A stretch of DNA of 64,000 nucleotides from Dipteris shenzhenensis (GCA_047967505.1 CM106539.1), one strand, 5' to 3'. Shown: positions 22,430 through 33,883, counted from the stretch's first letter. Numbers and translations: made by a program. Notes: generated by a model not told the origin, from the letters alone.

Positions 22430-23706
22430 TCTATCGACTGCCTTCCATATAGGAGGCATGATGAATGGCAATAATCTAGAAGTAAAACGACCTAGCCTTC
22501 CATATAGGAGGCATAGACTGGCATAGGAAAAGAATTTTTTTAACAACAAACATTACTTTAGCATTTCATGGAAAGGTGTAGCAAAGGTTAGCTTCTTCAG
22601 GTAAAAAAGGAAGGACAATAATAAGGAAAAAAGTATTAAAACACACTTATCTAGCCTTCCATAGAGGAGGCATGAAATAATTGATTGTGTCACTGTGTTA
22701 TGCACTCATTAAAATATCAAATCATAGGTAGATGCCTGTATAGGCAAAACATGCAACTTGACCTTTATGAAGATGGGACTAATTAGAGTACAAATCCAAA
22801 AGAATTTCTTATTAAAAAGAGTGCAAGTTGCACTGAGGGATGCTACACACTGTCTAAACCAAAAAAAGTTATTTTATCAACTCATGGAAGAGACAGTCCC
22901 AAGTTAGGTCAATACTAGTGGATTCTCAGTTTCTCAAATTCTTGGATTTTCGGGGAAGATAGGGTCGTGCTCTAGCATTTATATAAGCATGATGCATTGT
23001 CAATCCATCTTTGCTATCCTCTTCCAATTTTCTAGCCTCTTCCAATTTTTTATTAATGAAGGCAATAGCACTAGGATCCTGGTTAACGGACATACGGGCC
23101 ATCTTTCGATGTGTATAAGTGCCAAATGTATCCTAAAAAGAAATGTCCATTTGTTAGTCTAAAGGGTAAGAAAGCGGTATCAATAGAAAAATGCTAGGGG
23201 GACATCATGAAATGTTGGAGACAGAAGTGTTAGCCAACCATATAGGAGGCCTTATGAATGACCATATTCTGGAAGCAAAATTTACCTAGCCTTCCATATA
23301 GGAGGCATAGACAGGCATCAAGAAAGGACTTTTGTATCAACATACAATGTTTTAGCATCACATGGAAAAAATGTAACATAGGTTAACTTTTCCAATTCAT
23401 AAGTATACATCCTAACCAATCATATAATAGCATATTACATTATGTCATAGCTTAGTGGTTACTTATGAATTGTTTAGGCCGAGGCTATACTTACATTCCA
23501 TGTAGGATGCATTAATAATGTATTGAAAAAGACCTAGCCTTCCATAGAGGAGGCATGATAGACTATTAAGCCTTCCATGTAGGAGGCATCTACCACATAA
23601 AAACATGCAAAGACCTAGCCTTCCATGGAGGCAACTTTAGCTTAGCAAAGAAGAAGACAACAGAAGGAAAAAATGTATCATCTAGCCTTCCATATAGGAG
23701 GCATGA
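22430..23706. repeat. Dispersed 18-bp palindromic motif, ten copies
   Basis: GCCTTCCATATAGGAGGC, an imperfect palindrome usually preceded by CCTA or TCTA and followed by AT, occurs at 22440, 22495, 22654, ~23233, 23289, ~23493 (degenerate), 23537, 23570, 23618 (shortened) and 23685. Larger stretches around 22495-22820 and 23289-23830 are also similar to each other at an offset of roughly 0.8-1.0 kb. The spacers between motif copies are otherwise different lengths and sequences. Confidence 0.85.
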
Positions 23707-23759
23707 AATAATTAACCGTGTCATGTGTTAGGCTCTCATTAAGAAATTATATCACAAGC

Positions 23760-24820
23760 AAATGTCTCCACAAGCAACCTATGCCACGTGGCCTATGCGA
23801 AGATGGGACTAATTAACATACTTAAGATGAAAAAAATAAAAGGAATAATTACCACCTATGCATTTGCTAAAGTAAACATACGAAAGTGTAAGTTAGCCAA
23901 AACTATAGACTCACACTCAAACCAATCACACCATATGCTAGTTAGAACACTTAGCCTCTAACACCAAGTACCTCCAAATGTATGCTACAAGGATAGCCTA
24001 TAAAACTAAATGCCACAAAAGCTGACAAATAGGAGGCAAAAGACTCACCATTAAACTAGCCTAATCAAATGCTATTGAGAACCAAGGACCAACTAACCTA
24101 TAAGACTATGTAAGAAACATAGCACTAAAACTAACACTAGAACTAGCATACAAAGAATGGATGCTAAAAGGACTAAGACCATGTTACAGGTACCATTAAA
24201 CTAAACAAAACGAGTAGCACTAGATGTTAACTGGCTAGCTACAACTCTCAACACATGAATCAATTAATGTCTCTCAACCGTTAGCCACAGTACGACTACT
24301 CAACCGTTAGCCATAGTATGACTACGGCAGTGAGTAAGGTAGATCAAGGAGTGGCATATGGTGCTTAAGAAAGTCATGGTCAATCACGAAAGCTTCTACG
24401 TATTCTATCTTGCTTCTAACGGCCATGCAATTTTGTGAAGCCAACCCGTACCACTGAAGGAGAAGCAGTAAGTCAAAGCTCTTTGCACAAGGGTATCCGC
24501 ATGATGCGCCAAAAGCATGTCACAGTCAATCACGACTACCCTGTTTCAAGAAAGAGTGGGATAGTGGATAACTATATACCTTGCAAGACAACACAATGCC
24601 TACTTGATAAGAGTTATGAGCTACACTTCGCACAGGGAACCGTAAGAGAGAGGGCTTTGCAGATTGCATGGCGGTGGTTTTAAGAGAAGCCACGGGAGAT
24701 GGTCAGGGCTGTTATCGTCATAACGCAATCAGCATGGGTGCCTAACATACAAAGATAGAGTATATCTATAGAGAGCCATGAAATGACGAGCATGTAGGTC
24801 GGGAGGCTGCGAGCATAGGA
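23760..24820. other. Gene-free interval before the Copia insertion
   Basis: 24275-24325 holds a ~28-bp duplication with CTCAACCGTTAGCCA. CATGTCACAGTCAATCACGA has a diverged partner at about 24375. No gene was recognised, including in the 82-codon frame at 24435-24683. Confidence 0.55.
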
Positions 24821-24825
24821 GGAGT
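24821..24825. other. Target-site duplication (left)
   Basis: GGAGT abuts the TG end of the LTR. The identical GGAGT is at 30359-30363. Confidence 0.92.
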
Positions 24826-25177
24826 TGTGAAGATAGTGGGAGAGAAGAAAGGAGTCTCACTTATTGCCTTCTCACATACACAATGGGGGAATACACACAA
24901 AGCTGAAGGCTGAAAATAGTTTTCCTCTTCTTAGTTGTAAAAGCCAAAAGAACTCTAGTACAAAGAAATAGAATAATCCTATAGGTGGGTCTCAAACCAA
25001 ACTCAGCTAACTAAGGCGACATACTAACTGAGCCACGAACTAGAGTACATAAGGATAGCTATCATCTAGCTATTATTCATGGGCGGTGTACCAACCGCAT
25101 CTACAGCTAACAAGTCGGTGACATAAATGCACAACGGTCACCCTGGCATATCACGAGTGGAGCTTGATATCTCAACA
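24826..25177 (-). repeat. 3' LTR of the complete Copia element
   Basis: 352 bp, bounded by TGTGAAGATAG and TATCTCAACA on the plus strand. The end of the pol frame reads into it as far as 25138. It carries a tRNA-like A/B-box pair on the minus strand (see 24985-25042). Confidence 0.95.
24985..25042 (-). promoter_or_regulatory. tRNA/SINE-like A and B boxes inside the LTR
   Basis: The minus strand reads TGGCTCAGTTAGTA and, after about 23 nt, GGTTTGAGACC. These resemble the RNA polymerase III internal promoter boxes of tRNA genes (A box TRGCNNAGYNGG, B box GGTTCGANTCC) with near-normal tRNA spacing. A full cloverleaf cannot be drawn with confidence. The same words occur in the other LTR at 30168-30221. 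Confidence 0.5.
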
Positions 25178-25548
25178 CTCCCCCTCGAGCTCAATCCCAA
25201 TTCCTGCACACCAAGCAGGTCTCTGAACTTGTGCAGCTTCTCTGCACCCAATGCTTTCGTGAATATGTTAGCTACCTAATCCTCTATGCTGACATAAACT
25301 AGATCAATAAGACCTAGTAAAACATTCTCCCGCACATAGTAATAATGCACCTCAATGTGCTTTGTTCTAGCATGATAGACTAGGTTATTTGCTAAGTGTA
25401 TACTGCTCATGTTGTCACAATAAATGACAACTGGCCCATCTGTAGACTGATGCATATCATAAAGTAGCTTATGCAACCAAGCTACCTCACATGTAGCCAT
25501 TGTTGCACCCCTGTACTCAGCCTTTGTGCTCGACAAGGCAACTGTAGG
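25138..25548 (-). pseudogene. Copia RNase H domain
   Basis: It follows RT in the same frame after a TAG at 25549-25551. SSTKAEYRGATMATCEVAWL and CDNMSSIHLANN carry the catalytic Glu and Asp; the first acidic residue lies in YTDADWAGS just before the stop. A second TAG at 25276-25278 precedes VANIFTKAL, the conserved Copia C-terminus, and the frame ends at 25138 inside the LTR. RNase H degrades the RNA strand during reverse transcription. Confidence 0.9.
25178..25186 (-). other. Polypurine tract of the complete Copia element
   Basis: GAGGGGGAG on the minus strand is directly adjacent to the LTR. Confidence 0.85.
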
Positions 25549-27136
25549 CTATTTCTTGCTGCTCCAAGTGACTGCAGCACTCCCAAAAGAGAACACAAAT
25601 CCACTGGTAGATCGTCTATTAGAAATACTACCAGCCCAATCAGCATCAGTGTATCCATGCAATTGTATTTGAACCCCAGTCTCATAAAATAGTCCATACT
25701 GCAATGTGGACTTCACATACCTGAGTATGCATCTAGCCGCATCCAAATGCGGCTTCCTTGGAGCCTGCATAAACTGACTTACCAATCCAATAGCATAGCT
25801 CAAATTTGGCCTGGTAATAGTCATATAAATCAAACTTCCTACTATGCGTCTGTACATAGTAGGGTCTTCTAGAAGCTCACCTGCATCTGCGCTCAGCTTC
25901 ACATTCTGCTCCAAAGGAATTGAAATAGGCTTACAGCCTATCATCCCATATTTAAACAGCATGTCCAATCCATACTGCCTCTGCAAGAGCCGTATCCCAC
26001 TTGGTGATCTAATCACCTCAATGACCAAGAAATAATGCAGCTCTCCCAAATCCTTCATCTCAAACTTCTGCTTCAATAACATTTTCACATGAAGGATATC
26101 TTCATCACTATCACTTGTGATGATCAAATCATCAACATAAATGACAAGCAGCATAATACCTTTCTCTGTTTTTCTCACATAAAGTGAGAAATCTACCTTG
26201 GAAATCTGAAAGCCAATAGTGACAAGATACTGTCCTATCTTGTCAGACCATGCTCTAGGTGCTTGCTTCAAGCCATACAAGGCTTTCTTCAACCTACAAA
26301 CAAACTCAGGATGAACAACATGAACATAACCTGGTGGCTGCTCCATAAAGACCTCTTCTTGCAAATCACCATGCAAGAAGGCATTCTTTACATCCATCTG
26401 ATGTAAAGACCATCCCTTTGATGCAGCCATAGCAATGACTGCTCTTAGGGTTGCCATCCTTGCAATCGGACTAAATGTTTCTTCATAATCAATGGCATAT
26501 GCCTGTGCATACCCCTTGACAACTAATCTTGCCTTGTATCTGTTCACAAAACCATCTACACTGTGCTTCACCTTATAAACCCACTTACAGCCAATTGCAT
26601 TCTTGTCTGTAGGCAAAGGCACCAATTCCCATGTAGCATTTGCTTCCAAGGCATCCATTTCTTCATCCATGGCTTTCTCCCACTTTTCTTTTCCCATGGC
26701 TTGCTCAAAAGAAGTGGGTTCTGGTTCCTGTATCACTTTGACCATATAGGCATAGTGAATGGCTATAAATCCATCATATTTCAGCCTATCCATAGAATAC
26801 CTAGCTCTGGTAGACCTGCACAAAATAGGCTCACTTCCAGGTGCTCTCAAAACATCACCTGGTCTTCCTTACTCTAAGTGTAACAACAGAAGGAATACCC
26901 AACTCATCATCAATGCTCTGTTCTGAGCCACTGGATTCACCATCCATATAAGAGTGACCTGCATTCACATCAAACATGGGCTGATCTACCTTCTCTTTTC
27001 CTTTTCGTGATACTTGCATACCACTATCTGCATTGCTTTGAGGAGATTCTCCTGATCTCAATCTGCCTATCCACGGTGAAGTATGTGAACCACTGCTAGA
27101 GGACATTGCAAGTCCACTAATATTTTGTGATCGCTG
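25549..27136 (-). pseudogene. Copia reverse transcriptase with linker
   Basis: The open stretch 26850-25549 encodes 433 residues: CKWVYKVKHSVDGFVNRYKA, QMDVKNAFLHGDLQEEVFM, LKKALYGLKQAPRAW and the catalytic VIYVDDLIITSDS, then the connection region to YTDADWAGS. The RT active site is intact (YVDD). The upstream linker (27106-26855) is acidic and Ser-rich. It is one frame away, so a frameshift lies near 26860. RT copies the element RNA into DNA in the cytoplasmic particle. Confidence 0.95.
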
Positions 27137-28032
27137 CTATGAATTCTGTGCAGCATTACCATTTTGTGCATCTACATCATCAATCACATTTACTGGTTTA
27201 TACCAGCTGCTCATCTCATCAAAAACAACATCTCTGCTCACTGTAAACTTACGAGTAGAAGGGTTATAGCATCTATACCCTTTCTGTTGCAGAGAATAAC
27301 CAATAAAGATGCACTTCTTAGCTTTTGGATCCAACTTGGACCTCAACTCATCTGGCACATGAACATAGGCAATGCAACCAAGAATTTTCAAATGAGAAAT
27401 ATTTGGTTTTCTACCAGTATACATCTCCTCTGTTGTCATGCCATGTATTGCTGTAGTGGGAGTCCTATTCGTTATGTAAACTGCTATAGCAACTGCTTCA
27501 TCCCAATAATAATCTGGTAGGTCTTTTTCATTTAGCATGGCCCGAGATACCTCTCCAATATGCCTGTTTTTCCTTTCTGAAAGTCCATTTTGTGTGGGGT
27601 ATGATTGCATGAATATTGCTGCTTTATGCCATGCTCCTGCAGGAACCTTGCAAACTCATTTGAGAGGTACTCTCCCCCTCCATCTGACCTTAGGCATTTT
27701 ATTTGCAGGCCTATTTCTTTTTCAACCATAGCTTTAAAATCTTTGAAATGCCCAAACACTTCACTTTTCTTTTTCATAAAATACACCCAAACTTTTCTGT
27801 TGTAGTCATCAATAAAAGTGACAAAATAATGATAGCCTCCAATAGATGCAGCTTTAGTAGTCCACACATCAGAGTGGATTAATTCCAATGGCTTCTTACT
27901 CTCTTGAACATGTCTAGGAAATGGTTTCCTTGCCTGTTTTCCAAATTGACAGGCTTCATATACCTTATGCATTTCTGCAACCTTGAATTTAGGCAATCCT
28001 GCAATAATATTTTGGGTCTGCATTGATTTAAG
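27137..28032 (-). pseudogene. Copia integrase
   Basis: DDE core residues are visible in LELIHSDVWTTKA, LRSDGGGEYLSNEF and NGLSERKNRHIGEVSRAML, followed by the C-terminal ILGCIAYVHVPDELRSKLDP. In the N-terminal zinc module, the first Cys of the usual CxxC appears as Tyr (VYEACQFGKQ), a likely inactivating change. A frameshift near 27600 splits the protein between the second and third catalytic acids, and a stop at 27137-27139 precedes the linker. Confidence 0.93.
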
Positions 28033-28566
28033 TCACTGTACATTAACATGACCAATGTGTTTATGCCAGATATCAATATCTGCAACTACACCAGTCCCAT
28101 GTGCAAATATTGCTGCAGTCAATTCAGGCATTTCCGCATCCAACATAAACATCTTGCCCTTCTTCTTTCCTTTTGCTATCAAGCGATCGTTATTTTTCAT
28201 ATCCTCAACAAAGCATCCATGAGGATTAAATCTGACTTGCAAGCCCTGCTCAACCATTTGACCAACAGAAACCAGGTTCTTGGTGATATTCGGGACATGA
28301 AATACATCAGACAGGTATTTCTTTTTCCCCTCCTGCATAGATAAAGGAATTTTACCAATCTGCACAATAGGATGTGTAGTATCATCACCAGTCTCCACAA
28401 ATCCTAGTCTTTCCATTTTCCTTGCATCTTGCATCCATTCTGCATGACCTGTCATGTGGTTTGATGCACCTGAGTCAACATACCACACATCATTGCTTTC
28501 TTCTACACTTGTCACAGAATTGGTCATGTGCTGTACCATAAATAGATGCTCATTTCTGTCATCACC
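28033..28566 (-). pseudogene. Copia protease and GAG-pre-integrase region
   Basis: WYVDSGASNHMTGHAEWM contains the aspartic protease active site DSGA. The pre-integrase segment follows (SDVFHVPNITKNLVSVGQM, then DIWHKHIGHVN). A TGA at 28033-28035 separates it from the integrase in the same frame. A TAG at 28567-28569 lies between the Gag zinc knuckle and the protease. Confidence 0.93.
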
Positions 28567-29476
28567 CTATCTACTAGAAGATGCATAATTCCCTTGCTTC
28601 AATTTTCCATTCATGATGTCATTCTGCTTTTTATAGCAGTCTTTAGCCATATGATCCATTTTACCATAGTAGTAGCATTCAACATTGCTATTTGCATTTT
28701 GGCCTCTCTGCCATCCACCACGACCTCTTTGGCTCCCCCTGCCTCTAGAGTTACCACATCCTCCTCCATAGGACTGGTTTTCTTGAGTTTGCTGCATATT
28801 TTGATTTCTACCACGGCCTCCAGATCGGCCTGCTCTACCTCTGCCTCTACCTCTTCTAGCATTGAGTAGAAGACAGTTTCTTTTGAAGTTTCTCCTGAAG
28901 AAGATGCACCACCATTTCTCTGCTCTTCAGAAATTAGAAGAGCAAACAACTCCTCAAAATCAGGAAAGTTTTCATGGATGGCAATGGATGTCCAGAACTG
29001 TGCATAATCCTTTCCTAGACCATTCAAGGTCACAAAAACTAAATCATCATCTTCCACTGGTGCAATTTTCTTCACCTTCATGTGGTAGTCATTGATGCTC
29101 ATATTTTCTCTCTGCACATTGTGCAACTCCTGCTTGAGCTGCATTTTCTTGGCTTGCGTATTTGTGCTATACATTTTTGCCAAAGTATCCCATGCCTCCT
29201 TTGGCGTACTTGCATCCTAAATATGCACAATCATAGAATCTGAAATACTGATAGACAGCTAGTACATAACTTTTCTGGCTCTCTCATGCCATCCTTTAAA
29301 TGCTTGCATTTCCTGTTGATTGGGAACATTAGGAAGAACTGGTTCTTCTTCATTTCCTGTAATGAAATCCCAATAGCCTTTTCCATAAGGAAATTCGTCA
29401 TTCTAAACTTCCATGCTTGGAAGTTGTTCTTGTCAAGCGTTTTAGTGACAATCTGTGAAAGAGAATCAGATGCCAT
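28567..29476 (-). pseudogene. Copia Gag
   Basis: It starts at ATG 29476 (MASDSLSQIVTKTLDKNNF). The frame changes near 29230 to DTLAKMYSTNTQAKK and the Gag core ELHNVQRENMSINDYHMKVK, then again near 28860 to an Arg/Gly-rich segment (GNSRGRGSQRGRGGWQRGQN) and a zinc knuckle. The second knuckle Cys is replaced by Tyr (CYYYGKMDHMAKDC), so RNA binding would be impaired. The RG-rich tail is common in Copia Gag proteins. Confidence 0.9.
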
Positions 29477-29990
29477 AACAGAACACTACAAAATATTCTG
29501 TCACTGCAAAAAACACAGCTTCTGCCTCACAAGGGCAAATCTGCAAAACTGACGAAAGTGGTATTTAACCACACAATCACTTCCTAGTGATGATTTTGCA
29601 TGAACAGGCAATAAGGATGATTCTGTAACTCCCAATATCTCTGCGCACAGGCATATGATGCAATTTCTGTGGCAACTTTTCACCGACCTGCAGAGCAGTG
29701 TTCGCACAGCAAAAACAAGGCCTTTTTCTCAGTGCTTGTGGAGAACTTCCGCCTCCAAAATGGGCCCCGAAATGGCATCAAAATGGCCTCCAAAACATGC
29801 CCCGCAGCATATACTGCCCTCTCACCACATCGTGAAGGGCATCTCAATCTGAGACAATGCACTCGTGCACTTTCCGGCTATGCTACCTATAGAGATTTGC
29901 TCCCAAACTCGAAAAAGGAAAGCAACACTGGTCCTCTTACCAGGACACCGTGAACTTGGTTTGCTTTCTTGAGCTCCTTACCACGAACCA

Positions 29991-30006
29991 GGCTCTGCTG
30001 ATACCA
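29991..30006 (-). other. Primer-binding site, Met-tRNA-like
   Basis: TGGTATCAGCAGAGCC on the minus strand directly follows the 5' LTR. It differs from the usual TGGTATCAGAGC by a GC insertion. Confidence 0.85.
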
Positions 30007-30358
30007 TGTGAAGATAGTGGGAGAGAAGAAAGGAGTCTCACTTATGGCTTTTTCACATACACAATGGGGGAATACACACAAAGGTGGAGGCTGAAAACAA
30101 TTTTCCTCTTCTTAGTTGTAAAAGCCAAAAGAACTCTAGTACAAAGAAATAGAAGAACCCTATATGTGGGTCTCAAACCAAACTCAGCTAACTAAGGTGG
30201 CATACTAACTGAGCCACGAACTAGAGTACATAAAGATAGCTGTCATCCAGCTATTATTCATGGGCGGTGTACCAACTGCATCTGCAGCTAACAAGTCGGT
30301 GACATAAATGCACAATGGCCACCCTGGCATATCACGAGTGGAGCTCGATATCTCAACA
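30007..30358 (-). repeat. 5' LTR of the complete Copia element
   Basis: 352 bp, the same length as the partner, with about 20 substitutions and no length change. Confidence 0.95.
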
Positions 30359-30363
30359 GGAGT
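30359..30363. other. Target-site duplication (right)
   Basis: GGAGT follows the CA end of the second LTR. Confidence 0.92.
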
Positions 30364-30780
30364 AGCATGCATTCTCTCATAAGAGATATAAATCTTTGAG
30401 GGAGGGAGTAATAGCGGCGTATCATGGAGGAGAGCGAGAGAGCGAGGGGTAGTGGCAGAATAGAATAGAGTATAGGCATGATGATAGGTAGGGATAGTTA
30501 AATAGGTAGATGGCCTCTACCTTATTCAATGCACCTCAAAAGGTAGGTGTGACTAACTTTTAGACATTTTATTAATTATGACCTTATCCAATTGGTGGCT
30601 CAATTGTACATAGTCATAGCTAAAAAGATAATTGATAAACATTTTAAATTTTTCAACAGCTTACAAATACCACTATGGTACTTTAGATGTTGTTGCACAA
30701 GTGTTTCTCACATCATTGCCTGATTAACGATCCTCATAGATAATCATCAAATACCAATGCAACGTATCCAAGTGTGTGTG
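30364..30780. other. Gene-free interval
   Basis: No coding pattern or element end was recognised between the Copia target site and the repeated segment. Confidence 0.5.
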
Positions 30781-30783
30781 TGT

Positions 30784-30952
30784 CTTGAGAAAGAAGTGAA
30801 AAAGTGAATGTGTGTGTGTGTGTACCCCCCCCACCCACAAAATTATATGTATGTATGTACATACATACGTACACACACAAATGTATCTATTTATGTATGT
30901 ATTTTATGTATATATACATACATATGTATACACACGCACGTGCATGCGCGTG

Positions 30953-30985
<33 letters not shown>

Positions 30986-31240
30986 ATGACATACCATAAA
31001 ATCATGATATTGTATACATAAAAAAGTGGAGAAATGAATGCAATCACAAAATATGCCCTAATCAAAATAAACCTTTGAAACATTTGCAAAGATTTGAAAC
31101 TTTATGCAAAAATGTTAAATTTTTTGCAAGGATTTACATATTTTACTTAGAAATTCAAAAGAAAATATGTAAAATCGTACTATGTTTTGCCAATATCGTG
31201 AAACTAAAAAAGTTAGCTTGACAAACTTTCCCCAAGGATT
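30784..31240. repeat. Second copy of the 10.6-11.2 kb segment
   Basis: After a short (TG)n / C-run / (CA)n block, AAAATGAAATGACATACCAT and AATCATGATATTGTATACAT and the following 250 bp match 10925-11210 nearly base for base. The LINE tail that precedes the microsatellite at 10.5 kb is absent here. Confidence 0.9.
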
Positions 31241-31787
31241 TATATTAATATAAATGAATAGCTTTGATAAAAACATACATGGTTTGTATAGATGCCCAAA
31301 TAAAGTTGGCTGACATTAAATGGGTGGTCAACACACAAAAAAGACCTTACAACTTGAACCATGCCCATGGTGCGGCATAACCTACAAACATTTCCTAAAC
31401 TTCTTCTCCCTCGCTTTGAAGTTTTGGGGTCCTTGGTGGTCTCCTCTACATGATTGCACTTTGCTTTGATAGCAGGATGCTCCTTTGGACTATGTGCTCT
31501 CAGGGGGGGGGGGGGGGGGGATTTATAGTGTTGTCCCATATTGAGCTTCTATCATCTCCACCATGTCTTCAATGGAGTACTCCAAAATTTGCCTCTTAGG
31601 CTTGCCTTCTTTTGTTGGATTTAAAAGTTGAGCTGCCCCGAGGAGGTCACAGAGGTCCACATCTTAGACATTCTTGAGATTGAAATACTATTGGTGCATA
31701 TTCTGAAGATGCTCAGCCAACTCTGAGTTGGCATGGGAGTGAAGGTAAACAAGGAATTCATCCAAATCACTATCCTTATCAGCCATT
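31240..31787 (-). pseudogene. Orphan repeated coding remnant, copy 2
   Basis: From ATG 31787 the minus strand reads MADKDSDLDEFLVYLHSHAN and then SELAEHLQNMHQ to a stop, then DVDLCDLLGAAQLLNPTKEG and RQILEYSIEDMVEMIEAQYG in the same frame after a second stop. A poly-C (plus-strand poly-G, 31504-31522) precedes KTSKRGRRSLGNVCRLC. Acidic and Leu-rich at the start, basic later. I cannot assign it to a family. Two stops and the homopolymer make it non-functional. It matches 11212-11600. Confidence 0.5.
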
Positions 31788-31799
31788 TAAAAACTGAGG

Positions 31800-33850
31800 A
31801 GGTGTAGAGAGTTTGCTTGAAAATTCAAGCTCTTTATTGTGTAGACAATGGGTAGCAGTAGCGGCAGTGTGAGGAGATAGCTAACTCAGAAGAATGTTGT
31901 CTCCTATAATTAGAAAACCTACCCTAAACCACTCAAACATGTGGAGATGCTTATGTGGGTGCATGTTTGTGACCCAATTAAGTGCATCCACGAGGGTTGT
32001 CAGTGGCCACACTTTGGCTTCCAAACAATGGGACATCAATGATGTTATTGGACAAGGCAATTGAATCTTGATGCACATTTTTAGTCGCTACAGCCGAAAT
32101 GCATTTATAATGGTTTCAAAAACACACTCAATTGCTCCCAATCTATGCGCATGTTGTCACAATGGTATGAATCTTGTTATTTACTTATTAGTGGCCTCCA
32201 TTGACACCCTAGATTAATTATTTTCTTTTTGGGGAAAACTTCCCATCATCATTGTGGATTTAGGTGCACCCCACAAGTTCCAAAGCTTAAAAAATGTTGC
32301 AAAATCTCCAAGCTTTTGGTGCGCACTTTCAGTACAATGTGATATCCCAAATAGTCGAGATGCATTTTATAGTGGGGGCCAAAACACGCTCAATTGCTAT
32401 TGAGCTTCCCATACATTGCACACTCTCGTGAATCTAGATTTGCACTTACTAAGGGCCTCCATTGACATCCTCGATTCTTGTTTTGTTACGGGGAAGCTAT
32501 CCTATCATCTTTGCAAATCTCATGGTGCAACCAATCGCACCTCCAACCATTCTATAAACCACTTTCTCCCACACCTCCAACCTGCATCTTGATTATTACG
32601 TCAATTGCCTGTGTTTTGGCACCCATAAATGAATCTAGACCATAGGGGCTATCACATGCGTCCCATAATTAGGAATCTTAAAAAGTGGTAGCTTGCAATG
32701 TACTACAAAACAGTGGCCTTATGGATGCATTTAGTTTGGTCACAACAACCATGCACCCACATAAGCATCTCCACGTGTTTGAGTGGCACTGAGGATGCTT
32801 CACTGGGTTGCAACCATGCACCCACTTGTGCTTCAACAATGGCATTGCATGGCAATAGCTACTATGATATGTCAAGAAATTTTTAGTGAGATTTCAAAGT
32901 AGCCACTGCCTCGGACTATCACTATAACTGCCCACTCTCTACACAAACTCGTTTTCCGTTACAGTCCACATCTCAGGTTTTCAATGAATTATGCCACCTA
33001 TACCAACAAGGAGCTAGTTGAGCATCTCAAAACTTGCATTTGCAATATTATGACTTCTTTGAAGTGGGTGATGGACCATAGCCCTGTACCCTAGTGTAGC
33101 TCGCAGTCCTTGATTTAGAGGACAAATCGACGAGGACTCTAGAGACGAAGGGAAGGCTAAAAGGAAAATTTTGATGTATTCTGTTGAAGTAATGGAGGAA
33201 TGGATAAGAAAGAAGAAAACAATACTACTAGAAATCCCCCCCACAGACCACAGGCTCTGCAATTTCATCCACCGATGGCCCAAGCAGAAGGCCACACAGG
33301 CCAAAGAGGCCAAGGAGGTCGACATGGCCAAATATGTTGACACACCAGAAGTTGAAGCTCCCTAAGCTGAGGGAGAGGATATTGAGTAGGGATTTTTGTA
33401 GCTTATGCTGCCCCATGGGCATGATTAAGTTGGCAAGGTCTCTTTGTGGGCTAGCCACCCATTCAATGTAAGCTAGCAAGCACTGTTTTCATGTATGAAG
33501 GGATTTCAATTTCTGTTAAACTGATTTTTTGTTGCTGAATTCGTAGGCAACCTTGTTACATTCATCCTTAAAAATCTTCAAATCCACGGCAAAAACTTCC
33601 AAATTAACTCTCATTATTTTTGGTTGAGCTTCAGGATATAATTAAATACGTATATGTGAATCTACTATACTACTATCACGTATATAGGCTTCTTCAATAT
33701 CACCAATACTAATGTGTATCCCTATGTTCTCTAAAAAAATATGAAGAGGGAAAAGGAGAAGAGTGGAGATGATGAGAGAGGGCACATCAAGAGAGCACAC
33801 CACAAATGACTAATTGTACACTAGATTTAGTTGAAATTGTAGAATGTATA
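31800..33850. other. Gene-free interval with ~270-bp duplication
   Basis: 32080-32280 and 32350-32530 share GATGCATTTTATA/GCATTTATAATGG, CACTCAATTGCT, GGCCTCCATTGACA and GGGGAA.CT.CC.ATCAT words at an offset near 270 bp. TGGAGATGCTTATGTGGGTG at 31940 recurs inverted near 32757. The 65-codon plus-strand frame at 33171-33365 has no recognisable domain. Confidence 0.55.
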
Positions 33851-33858
33851 CAAACCCA

Positions 33859-33883
33859 TTTAGGGTTAGGGTTAGGGTTAGGG
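33859..33883 (+). repeat. Short interstitial telomere-like repeat
   Basis: TTTAGGG is followed by three TTAGGG units. Only four units are present, and the array lies beside Copia remnants, so it is not a chromosome end. Confidence 0.85.

Larger units (their letters stand above)
24826..30358 (-). mobile_element. Complete Ty1/Copia LTR retrotransposon, decayed
   Basis: The element has two 352-bp LTRs, a primer-binding site, a purine tract and the Copia order gag-protease-integrase-RT-RNase H on the minus strand. GGAGT flanks both ends (24821-24825 and 30359-30363), a 5-bp target-site duplication. A hand alignment of the LTRs gives about 20 differences in 352 positions, so roughly 94% identity and an old insertion. 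The coding region has about four frameshifts and at least five in-frame stops, so it is not autonomous now. It is the only full-length autonomous-type element in the window. Confidence 0.96.

Noticed and set aside
24985-25042. A genuine tRNA gene on the minus strand
   Set aside because: The A and B box words are good but the acceptor and anticodon stems do not form convincingly, and the segment lies wholly within an LTR.
33171-33365. Small Lys/Glu-rich protein gene on the plus strand
   Set aside because: Short, no homology recognised, an opposing open frame of similar length, and no promoter or conserved context.
33859-33883. Chromosome end
   Set aside because: Only four telomere-like units, with retroelement sequence on both sides.
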